This document shows, piece after piece, positions 8,324 through 16,807 of a stretch of 64,000 bases of DNA. Position numbers and translations under genes: made by a program. Within the stretch, counting starts at the first letter, position 1. Each line of letters opens with the position of its first letter. The notes beneath the pieces were generated by a model, which worked only from the letters and a program-made list of their open reading frames with translations, ran no database searches and was not told the DNA's origin. Source of the stretch: Paludisphaera soli (lineage in GTDB: Bacteria; Planctomycetota; Planctomycetia; Isosphaerales; Isosphaeraceae); contig NZ_JAALJI010000005.1 in the NCBI RefSeq assembly GCF_011064595.1, forward strand, positions 1 to 64,000, read 5' to 3'.

Positions 8324-8710
8324 GGTCGCTCCTTGTGGGGATCGAGGTTGTTCGCTTGCGGGATCGAGGGAGCCGTGGAGGGCGCGGATGGGGCCGCCCT
8401 CGAAGCGGGCGACGTCCGCACCGGCGACGGCGACCGGAACGTCGGGCGGGCCGGCTCGTGCAGCACCCGGCCGGCGGCAGGCCGCTCGGGGATCGTCGCG
8501 ATGCGCCGGCCTGATCGCGCTCGTTGGAGGGCGCGAGGTTCGCCCGCATCGGACGATCGCGGTCGATGGTCGGTCGATCGCTCATCGTCCTCGTCACGGA
8601 CCAGGGGGGTGAACTCGCCTGGCTGGTGAGAAGGAACGATACCCTCCCGCGTCCGGGAAGTCCCTGTTCGATCCTGCTATCCGCAGTCCGAAATCGTCAT
8701 GGATTCGCGC
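8324..8710. other. Intergenic region between regulator and hydrolase genes
   Basis: This is 387 bases containing no convincing gene. The plus-strand frames here are Arg/Gly-rich shadows. The region should hold the promoter of the hydrolase gene, but no clear -35/-10 pair is visible. Confidence 0.45.
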
Positions 8711-9628
8711 TCAGCGTTTCCGGTCGTTTCGCCACGCCGCCGGCGTCGCGCCGGTGAATTTCCGAAACGTCCGCCCGAAGTGGACCGCGTCGGCGAAGCC
8801 GGTGGCCTCGGCCACCTGGTCGAGAGTGGAGCGATTGTCGAGCAGCAGGGCCTGGGCGCGTCGGATGCGTGCGTCGAGCTGCCAGCGATAGGGGGCCATC
8901 CCGGTGGAGGCCCGGAACGCCCGGCTGAAGTGCGACTGCGACAGGTCCACCAGCGCCGCCAAATCCGCGAGGTCGACGCGCCTCGGAAGGTGCGCGTCCA
9001 GATACTCGACGACCCGCCGCAGTTGCCACGGCGCGAGGCCGTCGCCCCGCCTGGGGCTTCGGCCCGTCGGGCCGGCGAAGAGCCGCGCCGCGATCGCGGC
9101 GGTCAGCCCGTCGCCGTAGAGTTGCGCCGACGGGTCGGGGTCGTTCACGGCGTCGGCGAGCAGCCGGACCAGGGTCCAGAGGCGATCGTCGGAAAAGCGG
9201 AGCCGGGGGGTGGCGGTCGCGGCGGCGTCGAAATCGGTGCCCAGCCGCTCGCCCAGCGTCGCGAGATCGAAGGTCAGTGTGGCGTCCTTCACGAAGCGGA
9301 TGTCGTCGCTGAAGCCCCACGACTCATGGCCGGCCGGTGCGAAGTGCATGTGCCTGGGCGTGTAGGCGATCGCGCAGGGCTTATCCTCGCGCAGGCGCGG
9401 TTCGCAGCGCCCGCCCACCTCCTCCAGCACGACGCTGAGGCGGGTCTCGGTCTCGTGGGGCAGGCGATGAACGACCCGCCCCGCACAGTGGAAGTCGGTG
9501 ACGTCGACGCCCACACCGTTCCAGGCGCGTCGCGACGCTGAGAGTCTCGTCACGTTCTCGGGCAGGGGGATCACGCCGTCGACGCGGGAATCGGGGCCGC
9601 CGATCGGCGGGATGGGATCACGCGACAT
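8711..9628 (-). CDS. AraC-family transcriptional regulator
   Basis: A 305-residue regulator. The N-terminal 190 residues are a cupin-like sensing domain ('HRLPHETETRLSVVLEEVGG', 'YTPRHMHFAPAGHESWGFS'). The C-terminal 100 residues are two helix-turn-helix motifs: 'VDLADLAALVDLSQSHFSRA' and 'STLDQVAEATGFADAVHFGR', ending with the family signature 'FGRTFRKFTGATPAAWR'. The ATG is preceded by GAGGAGG. It most likely activates or represses the isochorismatase-family gene downstream in response to an unknown small molecule. Confidence 0.92.
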   Translation of the reverse strand: MSRDPIPPIGGPDSRVDGVIPLPENVTRLSASRRAWNGVGVDVTDFHCAGRVVHRLPHETETRLSVVLEEVGGRCEPRLREDKPCAIAYTPRHMHFAPAGHESWGFSDDIRFVKDATLTFDLATLGERLGTDFDAAATATPRLRFSDDRLWTLVRLLADAVNDPDPSAQLYGDGLTAAIAARLFAGPTGRSPRRGDGLAPWQLRRVVEYLDAHLPRRVDLADLAALVDLSQSHFSRAFRASTGMAPYRWQLDARIRRAQALLLDNRSTLDQVAEATGFADAVHFGRTFRKFTGATPAAWRNDRKR

Positions 9629-9798
9629 TTCGAAAGCCTCCTCGCCTGGAGTTTACCCGAGGAGGCAAGAGGTCGGACGGAGTGGCTTTCGACTCTCGCG
9701 ATGGGCGATCGGCCGTGGTCGGCTCGATCCGGCTCCATTTCGGCGAGTACGGAGGCAGGTGATTCCGATGGATGCCCGCGTCGGCCGGGGTGTTCGTG

Positions 9799-10281
9799 CT
9801 ACTTGGTAGCTCTTATCAGCTTGAACATCGGCTCCGTCCTCCAGACCTCCTGGCGGGTCAGGTCGAACCATTCGTGCGTCAGCTCAAACTTGTCGACCAG
9901 GGTCAGCGTGTGACGCCACTTCCCACGCTCGCCGAATGTTAGCGTCTTGAAGTCGTCGGACAGGGATGCGGCTTGCATCTTTTCAGGCGGATCGCCCGAT
10001 CGGTATACGTTCAATCCTGTGCCGCTGACCACGATCCAGTAGCCCGTATCGTTCTCCCAGTGCCCGACCCAGGTTTCGCGATCGAACGGCCCTGCATCCC
10101 AGGGGGTGCCGGGCGTGAACGTCTTCTCGCCGCGAATCCGGGCGGTCGCCTCGGCCGCCAGTTCCGGGTACTGGGCGCGGTTCTCGTAGGTCGGCCGATA
10201 CTGGGCGTTCAGGCCCCTCCACGCCTTCAGGACGCGGTCCGGTTGATCGCCCTCGAGCTGCTCGATGGAAGCTTCGATCAA
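9799..10281 (-). CDS. Hypothetical protein, C-terminal part of a gene split by an in-frame TAG
   Basis: A 160-residue frame starting at TTG 10281: 'MIEASIEQLEGDQPDRVLKA', then conserved-looking aromatic segments ('WVGHWENDTGYWIVVSGTG', 'EWFDLTRQEVWRTEPMFKL') suggestive of a small beta-rich domain. The same frame continues upstream past a single TAG (10312-10314) into two membrane helices beginning at ATG 10485, so the natural protein was probably about 228 residues with an N-terminal membrane anchor. As it stands only this soluble part would be made, if at all. Function unknown. Confidence 0.55.
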   Translation of the reverse strand: MIEASIEQLEGDQPDRVLKAWRGLNAQYRPTYENRAQYPELAAEATARIRGEKTFTPGTPWDAGPFDRETWVGHWENDTGYWIVVSGTGLNVYRSGDPPEKMQAASLSDDFKTLTFGERGKWRHTLTLVDKFELTHEWFDLTRQEVWRTEPMFKLIRATK

Positions 10282-10311
10282 CCCCTTCGTCGCGAGCCCG
10301 AAATCCGCGTT

Positions 10312-10485
10312 CTACTGGAGCATCGCGAGGGCGGCCCACAGGCCCGACGCCGTAACGGTCACGACCGCCATCGAGGCGATCCCGAGCGATATCCTCATCC
10401 CGCGGCCGCAGCGGAACTCGGACGCCAGCCACGCAATGGGGAGTCCCATGACGGCTAGGATCAGGGCACCCCCGAAGAAGGTCAT
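10312..10485 (-). pseudogene. N-terminal membrane segment cut off by a premature TAG
   Basis: The minus-strand frame from ATG 10485 gives a hydrophobic N-terminus ('MTFFGGALILAVMGLPIAWL') and a second helix ('VVTVTASGLWAALAMLQ'), then TAG. After the stop the same frame reads 'NADFGLATKGLIEASIEQLE' without interruption into the 9799-10281 frame. No frameshift is involved. A C-to-T change of a CAG codon is a simple explanation. It may be a pseudogene or a sequencing error. Confidence 0.6.
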
Positions 10486-10686
10486 GGCGGCTTGATCTCA
10501 AATGTTCGGCGATCCCGTCGACCTGGACGTAGGCCGACCCGACCGGGACGATGGCGGTCACCACTCTTGCCTGACACTCCGGGCGGAACCGGGCCCCGAT
10601 GATATGCTCGCATCCGACGACCACCCCGTGCCAGTGGTCCTCCCGGCTTGCCGCCTTCATCCCTTGCGAGCGACGGCGCCCGACCG

Positions 10687-11010
10687 TCAAAGCCACCGTC
10701 GCCACCAGGACCGGCGGCGGTAATACGCCTCGGCCGCGGCGTCGAATCGCTCGGCGAGGGTCAGGAACTCGTCGCCCCAGCCGCTGCTCAGGCTCACCTC
10801 CTGGATCGGCCCGGTCGGGGCGAAGAGGACGCAGAGCGTGAGCCGAGAAGGGACTCGCCCGAGTTCCAGCGCCGCGATCATTCCGTCGATCTCTCGCAAG
10901 GCCGCCTCGGCGTCCGACCACGAGGACCAGTCGAAGTTGGCGTCGGGCCGCGCAAGCCACATCCTGGCATCCAGGAGGACGTCTCGCAACTCGCCGCTCG
11001 CGGCGTCCAT
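10687..11010 (-). CDS. Hypothetical protein
   Basis: A 107-residue acidic soluble protein: 'MDAASGELRDVLLDARMWLA', a central beta segment 'SRLTLCVLFAPTGPIQEVSL', and a helical tail ending RRRSWWRRWL. The central segment is repeated in a broken copy just upstream (11134-11268). The distribution of hydrophobic residues suggests an alpha/beta fold with an amphipathic C-terminus. No family recognised. Confidence 0.65.
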   Translation of the reverse strand: MDAASGELRDVLLDARMWLARPDANFDWSSWSDAEAALREIDGMIAALELGRVPSRLTLCVLFAPTGPIQEVSLSSGWGDEFLTLAERFDAAAEAYYRRRSWWRRWL

Positions 11011-11076
11011 CCGTCCGTCTCCTGGGCGTGCCGCCCGTCAGTTCGAAGCGGGTCGCCTCGCTGCGAAATGCGGTAA

Positions 11077-11136
11077 GGTGGGCACCGCCCACCTCTTCGT
11101 TTCGGTCGTGGTGGGCAATGCCCACCCTACCCGGCT
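11077..11136. repeat. Dispersed palindromic repeat copy 2 (family GTGGGCA)
   Basis: Contains two hairpins, GGTGGGC-ACC-GCCCACC and GGTGGGCA-A-TGCCCACC, separated by TCTTCGTTTCGGTCGT and followed by CTACCCGGCTC. It matches the copy at 6276-6330. It lies at the exact point where a duplicated gene fragment stops matching its parent. Confidence 0.8.
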
Positions 11137-11268
11137 CACCTCCTGGATCGGCCCGGTCGGGGCGAACACCACGGACGTCGTGAGCCGCGACGGGCCCCGC
11201 CCACGATCCAGCGACGCGACGCTTCGCCAGGTCCTGAAATAATCAGGGACGGCCCCCGAAAGACTCAC
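11134..11268 (-). pseudogene. Truncated paralogue of the 10687-11010 gene
   Basis: On the minus strand the segment reads '..SRLTTSVVFAPTGPIQEVS', matching 'SRLTLCVLFAPTGPIQEVS' of the neighbouring gene. DNA identity is high over about 40 bases (CACCTCCTGGATCGGCCCGG and following). After that the frame enters the palindromic repeat and gives the spurious tail 'RVGWALPTTT..AVPTLP'. The rest of the gene is absent. A tandem duplication followed by repeat insertion, or a deletion, explains it. Confidence 0.65.
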
Positions 11269-11298
11269 CGTAACGTGACCGGAGCCACGGAGGTTACG

Positions 11299-11577
11299 AT
11301 GAGCCCGCTATTCGCCGCGACGACCCATTCGGACCTCTCGCAACACTACATCGGCTGGGGCACGCTGTCGCTGATCAACGCCGGCCTGGCGCAGTCCAAG
11401 GGTCACAGCGGCCTGGCCTGGTGGCTGATCTCGCTCCTGCTCGGCCCGGTGGCCACCTTCATCATCGTCGTCTTCCTTCAACCGCCGTCGACGCCGCCCG
11501 GCCCTCCGAGCATCCCGTCCCAGGGTCTTCCGGACAAGCCGCCGGTCGATCCGGACATGTCCGATCCGCTGGCCTGA
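11299..11577 (+). CDS. Small membrane protein
   Basis: A 92-residue protein with a Thr/His-containing N-terminus, an amphipathic 'GWGTLSLINAGLAQSKGHSG' segment, one strong membrane helix ('WWLISLLLGPVATFIIVVFL') and a Pro-rich C-terminal tail. The ATG at 11299 follows GGAGG at ideal spacing; the in-frame GTG at 11275 is less likely. The 'NAxLAxxKGxSGxxWxxxSLLLGP' pattern recurs in small bacterial membrane proteins of unknown role. Confidence 0.75.
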   Translation: MSPLFAATTHSDLSQHYIGWGTLSLINAGLAQSKGHSGLAWWLISLLLGPVATFIIVVFLQPPSTPPGPPSIPSQGLPDKPPVDPDMSDPLA

Positions 11578-12131
11578 GCCCGAAAGGGGCGACGGACGAC
11601 GGCTCGGGTCGTCGTGAGGTCTCCCAGCCCCGGCGAAGCCTCGTGGATGAGGGGGCTTCGGGCTCCCTGGACCTTCCGCGACTTCGTTGATGCTCTGCAG
11701 CCAGTCCGAGCAGCCGTTCGGCCGTGGCCTGTCTTGCCTCTTCCGCGACCCCCGGCCGTCGAGCCGCACGAATCTCCTCGCCCCAAAGCGCACGCCGCCA
11801 GGCCCGCCGCTCGTCCGCGTGGCTCGGGCGGCGCGGCGGCGAGTCCCGGGGAGAGTCGGAGCGGTCCACCGACTCGCTCGCCGGGCGGCTCCAGGCCCAG
11901 GCGTCGGTCATCGTGAGCGTCCCCGGGCTGACGCGGAAGGCCCTGTCGCTCGCCCGGAGGGACCGCACCTGCCAGGCAACTCCGATATTTAGAAGAAAGA
12001 ATTCGACCGAGCTGATCCGGCCCATTACCCTGGCTCGGAACGCCGCAGTCCCGGCGTCCGACCCGACCCGATTTCGCATCAAGCGGGGCTCATTGTTGGT
12101 TCCCCGCACACCCCGCACACGGGAGGTAGCG
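11578..12131. other. Intergenic region, possible gene remnant
   Basis: This is 554 bases without a convincing gene. On the minus strand around 11710-11870 a frame reads 'DERRAWRRALWGEEIRAARR' and 'EEARQATAERLLGLAAEH', which resembles real protein. However, its codon third positions lose GC preference and it has no start signal, so it may be a decayed gene. An AT-richer patch (GATATTTAGAAGAAAGAATTC, 11983-12003) may hold a promoter. Confidence 0.4.
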
Positions 12132-12653
12132 ATGGCGAGCAGGAGCAGAGCGAACGTCGGCCTTACCTTCGGCAGGCGGCTGACCTATTCGAGCAGTCGA
12201 AAGGTCGAATACGAGCGGGCCGGCGACCAGAGGGCGTTCCAGATCGGGTTCGTACCGGGCCTCGCTGCGGGCGTCGGGACCCCCGGCTACGACGGAGTGG
12301 CCAACACCCAGTCCCCGACGCGGTCGCGCAACTACTCCGCGGTGATCCCGGCCAGCGGCCAGAATGTGGACGTGACGTTCTTCGTGGACGGTGATTGCCA
12401 GCAGGGATCGGGCACGAACACCGTCCTCGTGCTGATCGTGAACGACCAGCACAGCGTGACCCATTTCGCCGAGGGCGAAGAATTCACTCCGGTTTCGTTC
12501 CGGTTCCGTGCCGAGGCGGTGGAGGATATCCGGCTGACCTTCATACTCATCGCGCAGCGCGACTCCGCTCATCGCGACGCCACGGCCGTGATCGTGGTCA
12601 ACAGGATCGGCGTGGACGCTGCGTGGCCGGGGCCGGGGACCGATCCGGCCTGA
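12132..12653 (+). CDS. Hypothetical beta-rich protein
   Basis: A 173-residue protein starting at ATG 12132 after GGGAGGT. It is rich in Ser/Thr/Val with alternating hydrophobic strands ('NVDVTFFVDGDCQQGSG', 'TNTVLVLIVNDQHSVTHFAE', 'IRLTFILIAQRDSAHRDATA'), suggesting a beta-sandwich. There is no signal peptide. The C-terminus 'VNRIGVDAAWPGPGTDPA' is Pro-rich. No family recognised; it stands alone on the plus strand. Confidence 0.65.
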   Translation: MASRSRANVGLTFGRRLTYSSSRKVEYERAGDQRAFQIGFVPGLAAGVGTPGYDGVANTQSPTRSRNYSAVIPASGQNVDVTFFVDGDCQQGSGTNTVLVLIVNDQHSVTHFAEGEEFTPVSFRFRAEAVEDIRLTFILIAQRDSAHRDATAVIVVNRIGVDAAWPGPGTDPA

Positions 12654-12925
12654 GCCGGAGCACTCCGGCGTTCCGGACGGCCCGCCTGCGATGGGCGCTC
12701 GCCCTGTCCGTGAACGCCGGCTCCGCTCGGGGACTCTGGCTGGTCTGGTCGACCGCCATCGTCCCGCCGCCCAGGATCACGCGACGCGCATGAAGTCCCG
12801 GAAGGTGCGGGGTCCGTCGGCGGCCCGCAAACGGGATCGGCGCGCCGCGTGATCGCGGCGCGCGCTTCGCATGGTCGGAAACGGGTAGGATGGGGCTTTG
12901 GCCACCGCGACCGAGGGGGGAGACG

Positions 12926-14407
12926 ATGTTCGAGCAAGAGGCCTCGGCTACAGTCGGCGACAAGGTCGGCTGGCGGTTCGAAGACACGTACGCGCGGCTG
13001 CCGGAGGTCCTGTTCGTGCCGACGGCGCCGGCCCCGGTGAAGGCCCCGCGGGTGGCGGTGCTCAACCACGGGCTGGCGGGGGAACTCGGGCTGGACCTGG
13101 AGGCGATCTCGGAGGAGGCCGCCGCGCGGCTGTTCGCGGGGCAGGACGTGCCCGCCGGGGCGAGGCCGATCGCGCAGGCGTACGCCGGGCACCAGTACGG
13201 GCACTTCACCATGCTCGGCGACGGCCGGGCGATCCTGCTGGGGGAGCACCGCGACCCGTCGGGACGGCTGGTCGACGTCCAGTTCAAGGGGTCGGGGCGG
13301 ACGCGGTACTCGCGCGGGGGGGACGGGCTGGCCGTCCTCGGGCCGATGCTCCGCGAGCACATCATCAGCGAGGCGATGGCCGCTCTGGGCGTCCCTACCA
13401 CGCGGAGCCTGGCGGTGGTGGCCACCGGCGACGTGGTGTATCGCGAGACCCCGCGCCAGGGGGCGATCCTCACCCGCACGGCCGCCAGCCACATCCGGGT
13501 CGGCACGTTCCAGTTCGCGGCGGGGATCGGCGAGCCGGACGTCCTGCGGGCGCTCGCCGACTACGCGATCGAACGCCACGACCCGGAGCTGGCGGACGCG
13601 CCCGACAAGTACCGGGCCTTCCTGAGCGCCGCGGTCGACCGCCAGGCCGCGCTCATCGCGCGCTGGCAGAACGTCGGGTTCCTTCATGGGGTGATGAACA
13701 CCGATAACATGGCGGTCTCCGGCGAGACGATCGACTACGGCCCCTGCGCGTTCATGAACGCCTACGACCCGCGCACCGTCTTCAGCTCGATCGACCGCGG
13801 CGGCCGGTACGCGTATGAGAACCAGCCGGGCATTGCCCAGTGGAACCTCGCCCGGCTCGCCGAGGCCCTGCTGCCGCTGCTCGACCCCGACCAGCAGAAG
13901 GCGATCGCGATCGCCACCGAGGTCCTGGAGGAATTCCCCGAGCGGTTCGAAAGCTACTGGCTGGCCGGGATGCGGAAGAAGCTGGGACTCCAGACGGCGG
14001 AACTCGGCGACCTCGACCTGGTCCGGTCGCTGCTCGACTGGATGCACACGATGGGCGCCGATTTCACGAACACGTTCCGCGACCTGGCGTCCGACGAGCC
14101 CCCGGCCGGCGACCGCTTCCAGGACCCGGAGTTCCTGGCCTGGCACGCGCGCTGGCGGGAACGCCTGGGCCGCGAAGGCGACCGAGCCGAGGCCTTCGCC
14201 CTGATGCGGAGCGTCAACCCGGCCGTCGTCCCGCGCAACCACCGCGTCGAGGAGGCCCTCGCCGCCGCCGAGCAGGGCGACGACCTTTCCGTGATGCACG
14301 ACCTGCTCGCCGCGCTCGCGTCCCCCTTCGAGGACCGGCCCGAGCACGCCAAGTACCGCGAGCCCCCCGCCGACGATCGCGGCTATCGGACCTTCTGCGG
14401 GACCTGA
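12926..14407 (+). CDS. selO: Protein adenylyltransferase SelO (YdiU/UPF0061 family)
   Basis: A 493-residue pseudokinase-fold enzyme that transfers AMP from ATP to Ser, Thr or Tyr of target proteins and takes part in redox stress responses in known members. Diagnostic segments are 'AQAYAGHQYGHFTMLGDGRA', the ATP-binding Lys in 'VQFKGSGRTRYSRGGDG', 'ILTRTAASHIRVGTFQFAA', and the metal-binding 'GVMNTDNMAVSG'. The C-terminal metal-linked Cys of some SelO proteins is present only as '..RTFCGT'. The ATG at 12926 follows GGGGGAGA. A TAGGAT at 12886-12891 could be its -10. Confidence 0.95.
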   Translation: MFEQEASATVGDKVGWRFEDTYARLPEVLFVPTAPAPVKAPRVAVLNHGLAGELGLDLEAISEEAAARLFAGQDVPAGARPIAQAYAGHQYGHFTMLGDGRAILLGEHRDPSGRLVDVQFKGSGRTRYSRGGDGLAVLGPMLREHIISEAMAALGVPTTRSLAVVATGDVVYRETPRQGAILTRTAASHIRVGTFQFAAGIGEPDVLRALADYAIERHDPELADAPDKYRAFLSAAVDRQAALIARWQNVGFLHGVMNTDNMAVSGETIDYGPCAFMNAYDPRTVFSSIDRGGRYAYENQPGIAQWNLARLAEALLPLLDPDQQKAIAIATEVLEEFPERFESYWLAGMRKKLGLQTAELGDLDLVRSLLDWMHTMGADFTNTFRDLASDEPPAGDRFQDPEFLAWHARWRERLGREGDRAEAFALMRSVNPAVVPRNHRVEEALAAAEQGDDLSVMHDLLAALASPFEDRPEHAKYREPPADDRGYRTFCGT

Positions 14408-14478
14408 CGCGGCCGCGGGACGGCCCGGAAGCGATCCGGCGACCGCTCCCGTCCCTGGACCGTCGAGGGGCTCGGATC

Positions 14479-14582
14479 GGGTGCCACGGGTTCCTTGAGC
14501 CCGTGGAATCGGCGTCGGATCGGTCCCGGGCCGTCGCTGGGATCCCGAGCCGGTCCCCGGGTTCTTTGAACCCGTGGCACCC
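14479..14582. repeat. MITE-like element copy 1 with terminal inverted repeats
   Basis: A 104-base element. It opens with GGGTGCCACGGG-TTCCTTGAG-CCCGTGG and closes with GGGTTCTTTGAACCCGTGGCACCC, so the ends are inverted repeats of each other and each end is itself a hairpin. The middle is ATCGGCGTCGGATCGGTCCC followed by variable sequence. A copy of nearly the same length (103 bases) lies at 24928-25030. Both are followed by a (G/A)AGGATT. Confidence 0.8.
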
Positions 14583-14722
14583 GGAGGATTTCCGCGAAAT
14601 CCGGGGGACTTTCCGCGGAGTCTCGGGATCCGGACGAATCTCCCCAATATCCAGCCGCGTCGAGCGAAGCCTCCGAGCGAGCGACGCCAAAGCGGACGTC
14701 GCCGCCCGAGGAGGTGATCCCG

Positions 14723-15463
14723 ATGACGGGCCGCGACTTCTTCTTCCTGTGGATCGGCCTGATGGTGGGGGGTGCCGTCCACCGGAGCGCTGCGTCGACC
14801 GGGGAGAAGCGGCCGGCTTCGGACTCCGCCGAACAGTCCAGGGCGCTCCGGGCGTTCCTCCTCACCGTCTTCGCCGTCCTTGCGATCATTTACGCGATCT
14901 TGCTGGCGGGGTTCGACCTCTACATCCTCTACCGGATGATCATCGGTCGCGACCGGTGGGAACCGAGCCTCTTCCTGATCATCCCAGGGATGGCGGCGGC
15001 CTCGGCCTTCCTCGGCTGGCTCGGGATCCGGCTCCTTCGGCGCGCGCGGCCGGCTCCGGACGCCGCCGAACAGGCCGACTGGCACCTCCGGGCGCGGGAG
15101 GCGGGGGCGGCGACGAGGCGGGCGGCCCTGGACGCCTCCGAACGGACCCGCGGGTTCCGGGCGGCCTTCGTCGCGGTCTTCCCCTTCGCCGCGCTCGTCT
15201 ACGCGGCCATGCTGGCGGGGATCGCCCTGTTCGCGATCGGTCGGCTGCTCCTCGGCCAGGACCGGTGGGAGCCCGCCCTCTCCCTGATCCTCCCGGTCGT
15301 GGCCGTGGCCTCGGCCCTCCTCGCCTGGCTCGGGCTCCGGCTCCTGCGCGGCCGTGACCTGCGAGCCGAGTACGCCCAGGCCTGGGACGACGCCCGGGGG
15401 CTCTACGCCCGGACGTTCGACGAGGGGAAGCCGAAGCCGGCCCGGGACGCCGACCTGGATTGA
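14723..15463 (+). CDS. Membrane protein with internal duplication
   Basis: A 246-residue protein with two similar halves. Each has two membrane helices and the shared core 'G(R/Q)DRWEP(S/A)L', followed by 'ASAFLGWLGIRLLRRAR' in the first half and 'ASALLAWLGLRLLRGRD' in the second. A basic linker with helical character joins them. The ATG at 14723 is preceded by GAGGAGGT; the GTG at 14714 overlaps that site and is less likely. Function unknown. It arose by duplication of a two-helix unit. Confidence 0.75.
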   Translation: MTGRDFFFLWIGLMVGGAVHRSAASTGEKRPASDSAEQSRALRAFLLTVFAVLAIIYAILLAGFDLYILYRMIIGRDRWEPSLFLIIPGMAAASAFLGWLGIRLLRRARPAPDAAEQADWHLRAREAGAATRRAALDASERTRGFRAAFVAVFPFAALVYAAMLAGIALFAIGRLLLGQDRWEPALSLILPVVAVASALLAWLGLRLLRGRDLRAEYAQAWDDARGLYARTFDEGKPKPARDADLD

Positions 15464-15470
15464 GCCGAGG

Positions 15471-15725
15471 TCAGCGGCGATCGCCGAAACCTCGCGCGAG
15501 GCGACCCACGCCCGCCAGGCTCAGGGATCCGGCGGCCAGCAGGACGGCCCCCTCCGTGACCCGGTCCGCCAGGGTGACATTCGACCGCGCCTGGATCCCG
15601 CTGCGGCCGCCCCCCCTGTCCGCGACCTGGATGGCGACGCCGAACAGGAAGACGAGGGCCAGAAAGGCTAGCAGCGCCTGCGCGAACAGGACCATGATGG
15701 TGACCCCGAGCGGCCTCCGGCTCAT
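15471..15725 (-). CDS. Small two-helix membrane protein
   Basis: An 84-residue protein: basic start 'MSRRPLG', helix 'VTIMVLFAQALLAFLALVFL', a polar Gly-rich loop and a second helix 'TEGAVLLAAGSLSLAGVG'. It converges on the preceding membrane protein with seven bases between the stops. No function recognised. Confidence 0.6.
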   Translation of the reverse strand: MSRRPLGVTIMVLFAQALLAFLALVFLFGVAIQVADRGGGRSGIQARSNVTLADRVTEGAVLLAAGSLSLAGVGRLARGFGDRR

Positions 15726-15787
15726 CGGCGGCGATCCTTCCTCGATCCTCGCGCGGATCGGCTGGTCTCGGCGGGAGATGCGACGCG

Positions 15788-16564
15788 ATGGAAGACCACC
15801 GGGAGTGGTACGAGAAGGACCGGCTCGCCTGGATCAACCGGCGTTGGGACCAACGGCGCGGGGTCGAGTCGTTCGCTGCTAACCGAGACCTGGTCCTCAT
15901 CAAGGCCTCGGTCGAAGAGGTCGGGCGGGCCCTGGCCCCGGAGGCGGCCGTCTGGGAGCGCGACGTCCTCGGCCGCGAGATCACCCTGGAGCGGTCCGCA
16001 TGCTTCCTCTTCCGGCTGCGGGGCCACTCGTGGACGGAGGTCGTCGACTATCACGAGCCCCCCTACTGGGACGAAAGCATCGACGACAAGGACTGGCGGT
16101 CGCTCTCGAAGAAGCTGGGCACCCAACTCATCACCTTCGGGATGAGCGACAGCTGCTCCAGCGTCGGGTACACGCTCTGGGCCGACGGCGAACTCCAGGA
16201 GAGCTTCTTCGCCGAAGAGGCCTGCGCCGAGGACGAAGACGAGGAGGACGAGGTCGCCGGTCGGCCGGAGCCCGGGGTGAGCCACTTCGTCTCGAAGCGG
16301 CGAGCCACGACCCTCGCGGAGATCCGGAACATCTGGGACTTCGCCCACGACTTCCTGGTGGAGCAGGACGCCTTCGATCCTGGCATCGGGTTCGGCTATT
16401 TCGTGGGCCAATACTGGCCCGAGCCGGGCCTCCGGGCGCGGGTCGAGAACCCCGGCCTCGGGCTGGGGCTCGGCTCCCACGGGACGGCGACGAGCTTCCC
16501 GGACTTCGAACGGATCGACTACATCGACTTCCGCCTTCGGAAAGTCTCGCCTCGCCCGTCGTGA
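15788..16564 (+). CDS. Conserved hypothetical protein
   Basis: A 258-residue soluble acidic protein: 'MEDHREWYEKDRLAWINRRW', a mixed alpha/beta region ('LVLIKASVEEVGRAL', 'FLFRLRGHSWTEVVDYH'), and a strongly acidic loop (EEACAEDEDEEDE). It ends with a domain rich in Phe/Gly ('FDPGIGFGYFVGQYWPEP', 'FERIDYIDFRLRKV'). There are no export signals or catalytic motifs I recognise. The arrangement resembles proteins that read out a measured value (early 'SVEEVGRAL'), but that is speculation. Confidence 0.7.
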   Translation: MEDHREWYEKDRLAWINRRWDQRRGVESFAANRDLVLIKASVEEVGRALAPEAAVWERDVLGREITLERSACFLFRLRGHSWTEVVDYHEPPYWDESIDDKDWRSLSKKLGTQLITFGMSDSCSSVGYTLWADGELQESFFAEEACAEDEDEEDEVAGRPEPGVSHFVSKRRATTLAEIRNIWDFAHDFLVEQDAFDPGIGFGYFVGQYWPEPGLRARVENPGLGLGLGSHGTATSFPDFERIDYIDFRLRKVSPRPS

Positions 16565-16672
16565 TGAGACGATGCGAGGCGGGCCCGTGCGGGGACCGTT
16601 CGCGAACAGGCCGGGAGTCCTGCCCACCCCTCCACACCGCCCGGACATTCAACCCATCCCTCCTATCCTATT

Positions 16673-16678
16673 TATAAT
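16673..16678 (+). promoter_or_regulatory. Putative -10 box for the gene at 16808
   Basis: A perfect TATAAT lies in a rare AT-rich patch (CCTATTTATAATATCTG) within otherwise GC-rich sequence. A weak TTCAAC at 16648-16653 (spacing 19) is the only -35 candidate. The nearest downstream gene on this strand starts at 16808. Confidence 0.4.
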
Positions 16679-16807
16679 ATCTGCTCGATCTGTCATGCTG
16701 GGAAGCATGGACCCGTCGGATCGGACCGGCGGGCGGGGCCTCATCCGCGGCATCGCGCGCAGCGCGAAGGGTTCCGGGGGGCGAGGGGATCTCGTGGAGA
16801 CGGGCCG

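Noticed and set aside
11462-11911. Minus-strand gene reading 'MTDAWAWSRPASESV...'
   Set aside because: No ribosome site, overlaps the well-supported small membrane gene, and codon third-position GC drops along the frame. Mentioned only as a possible remnant.
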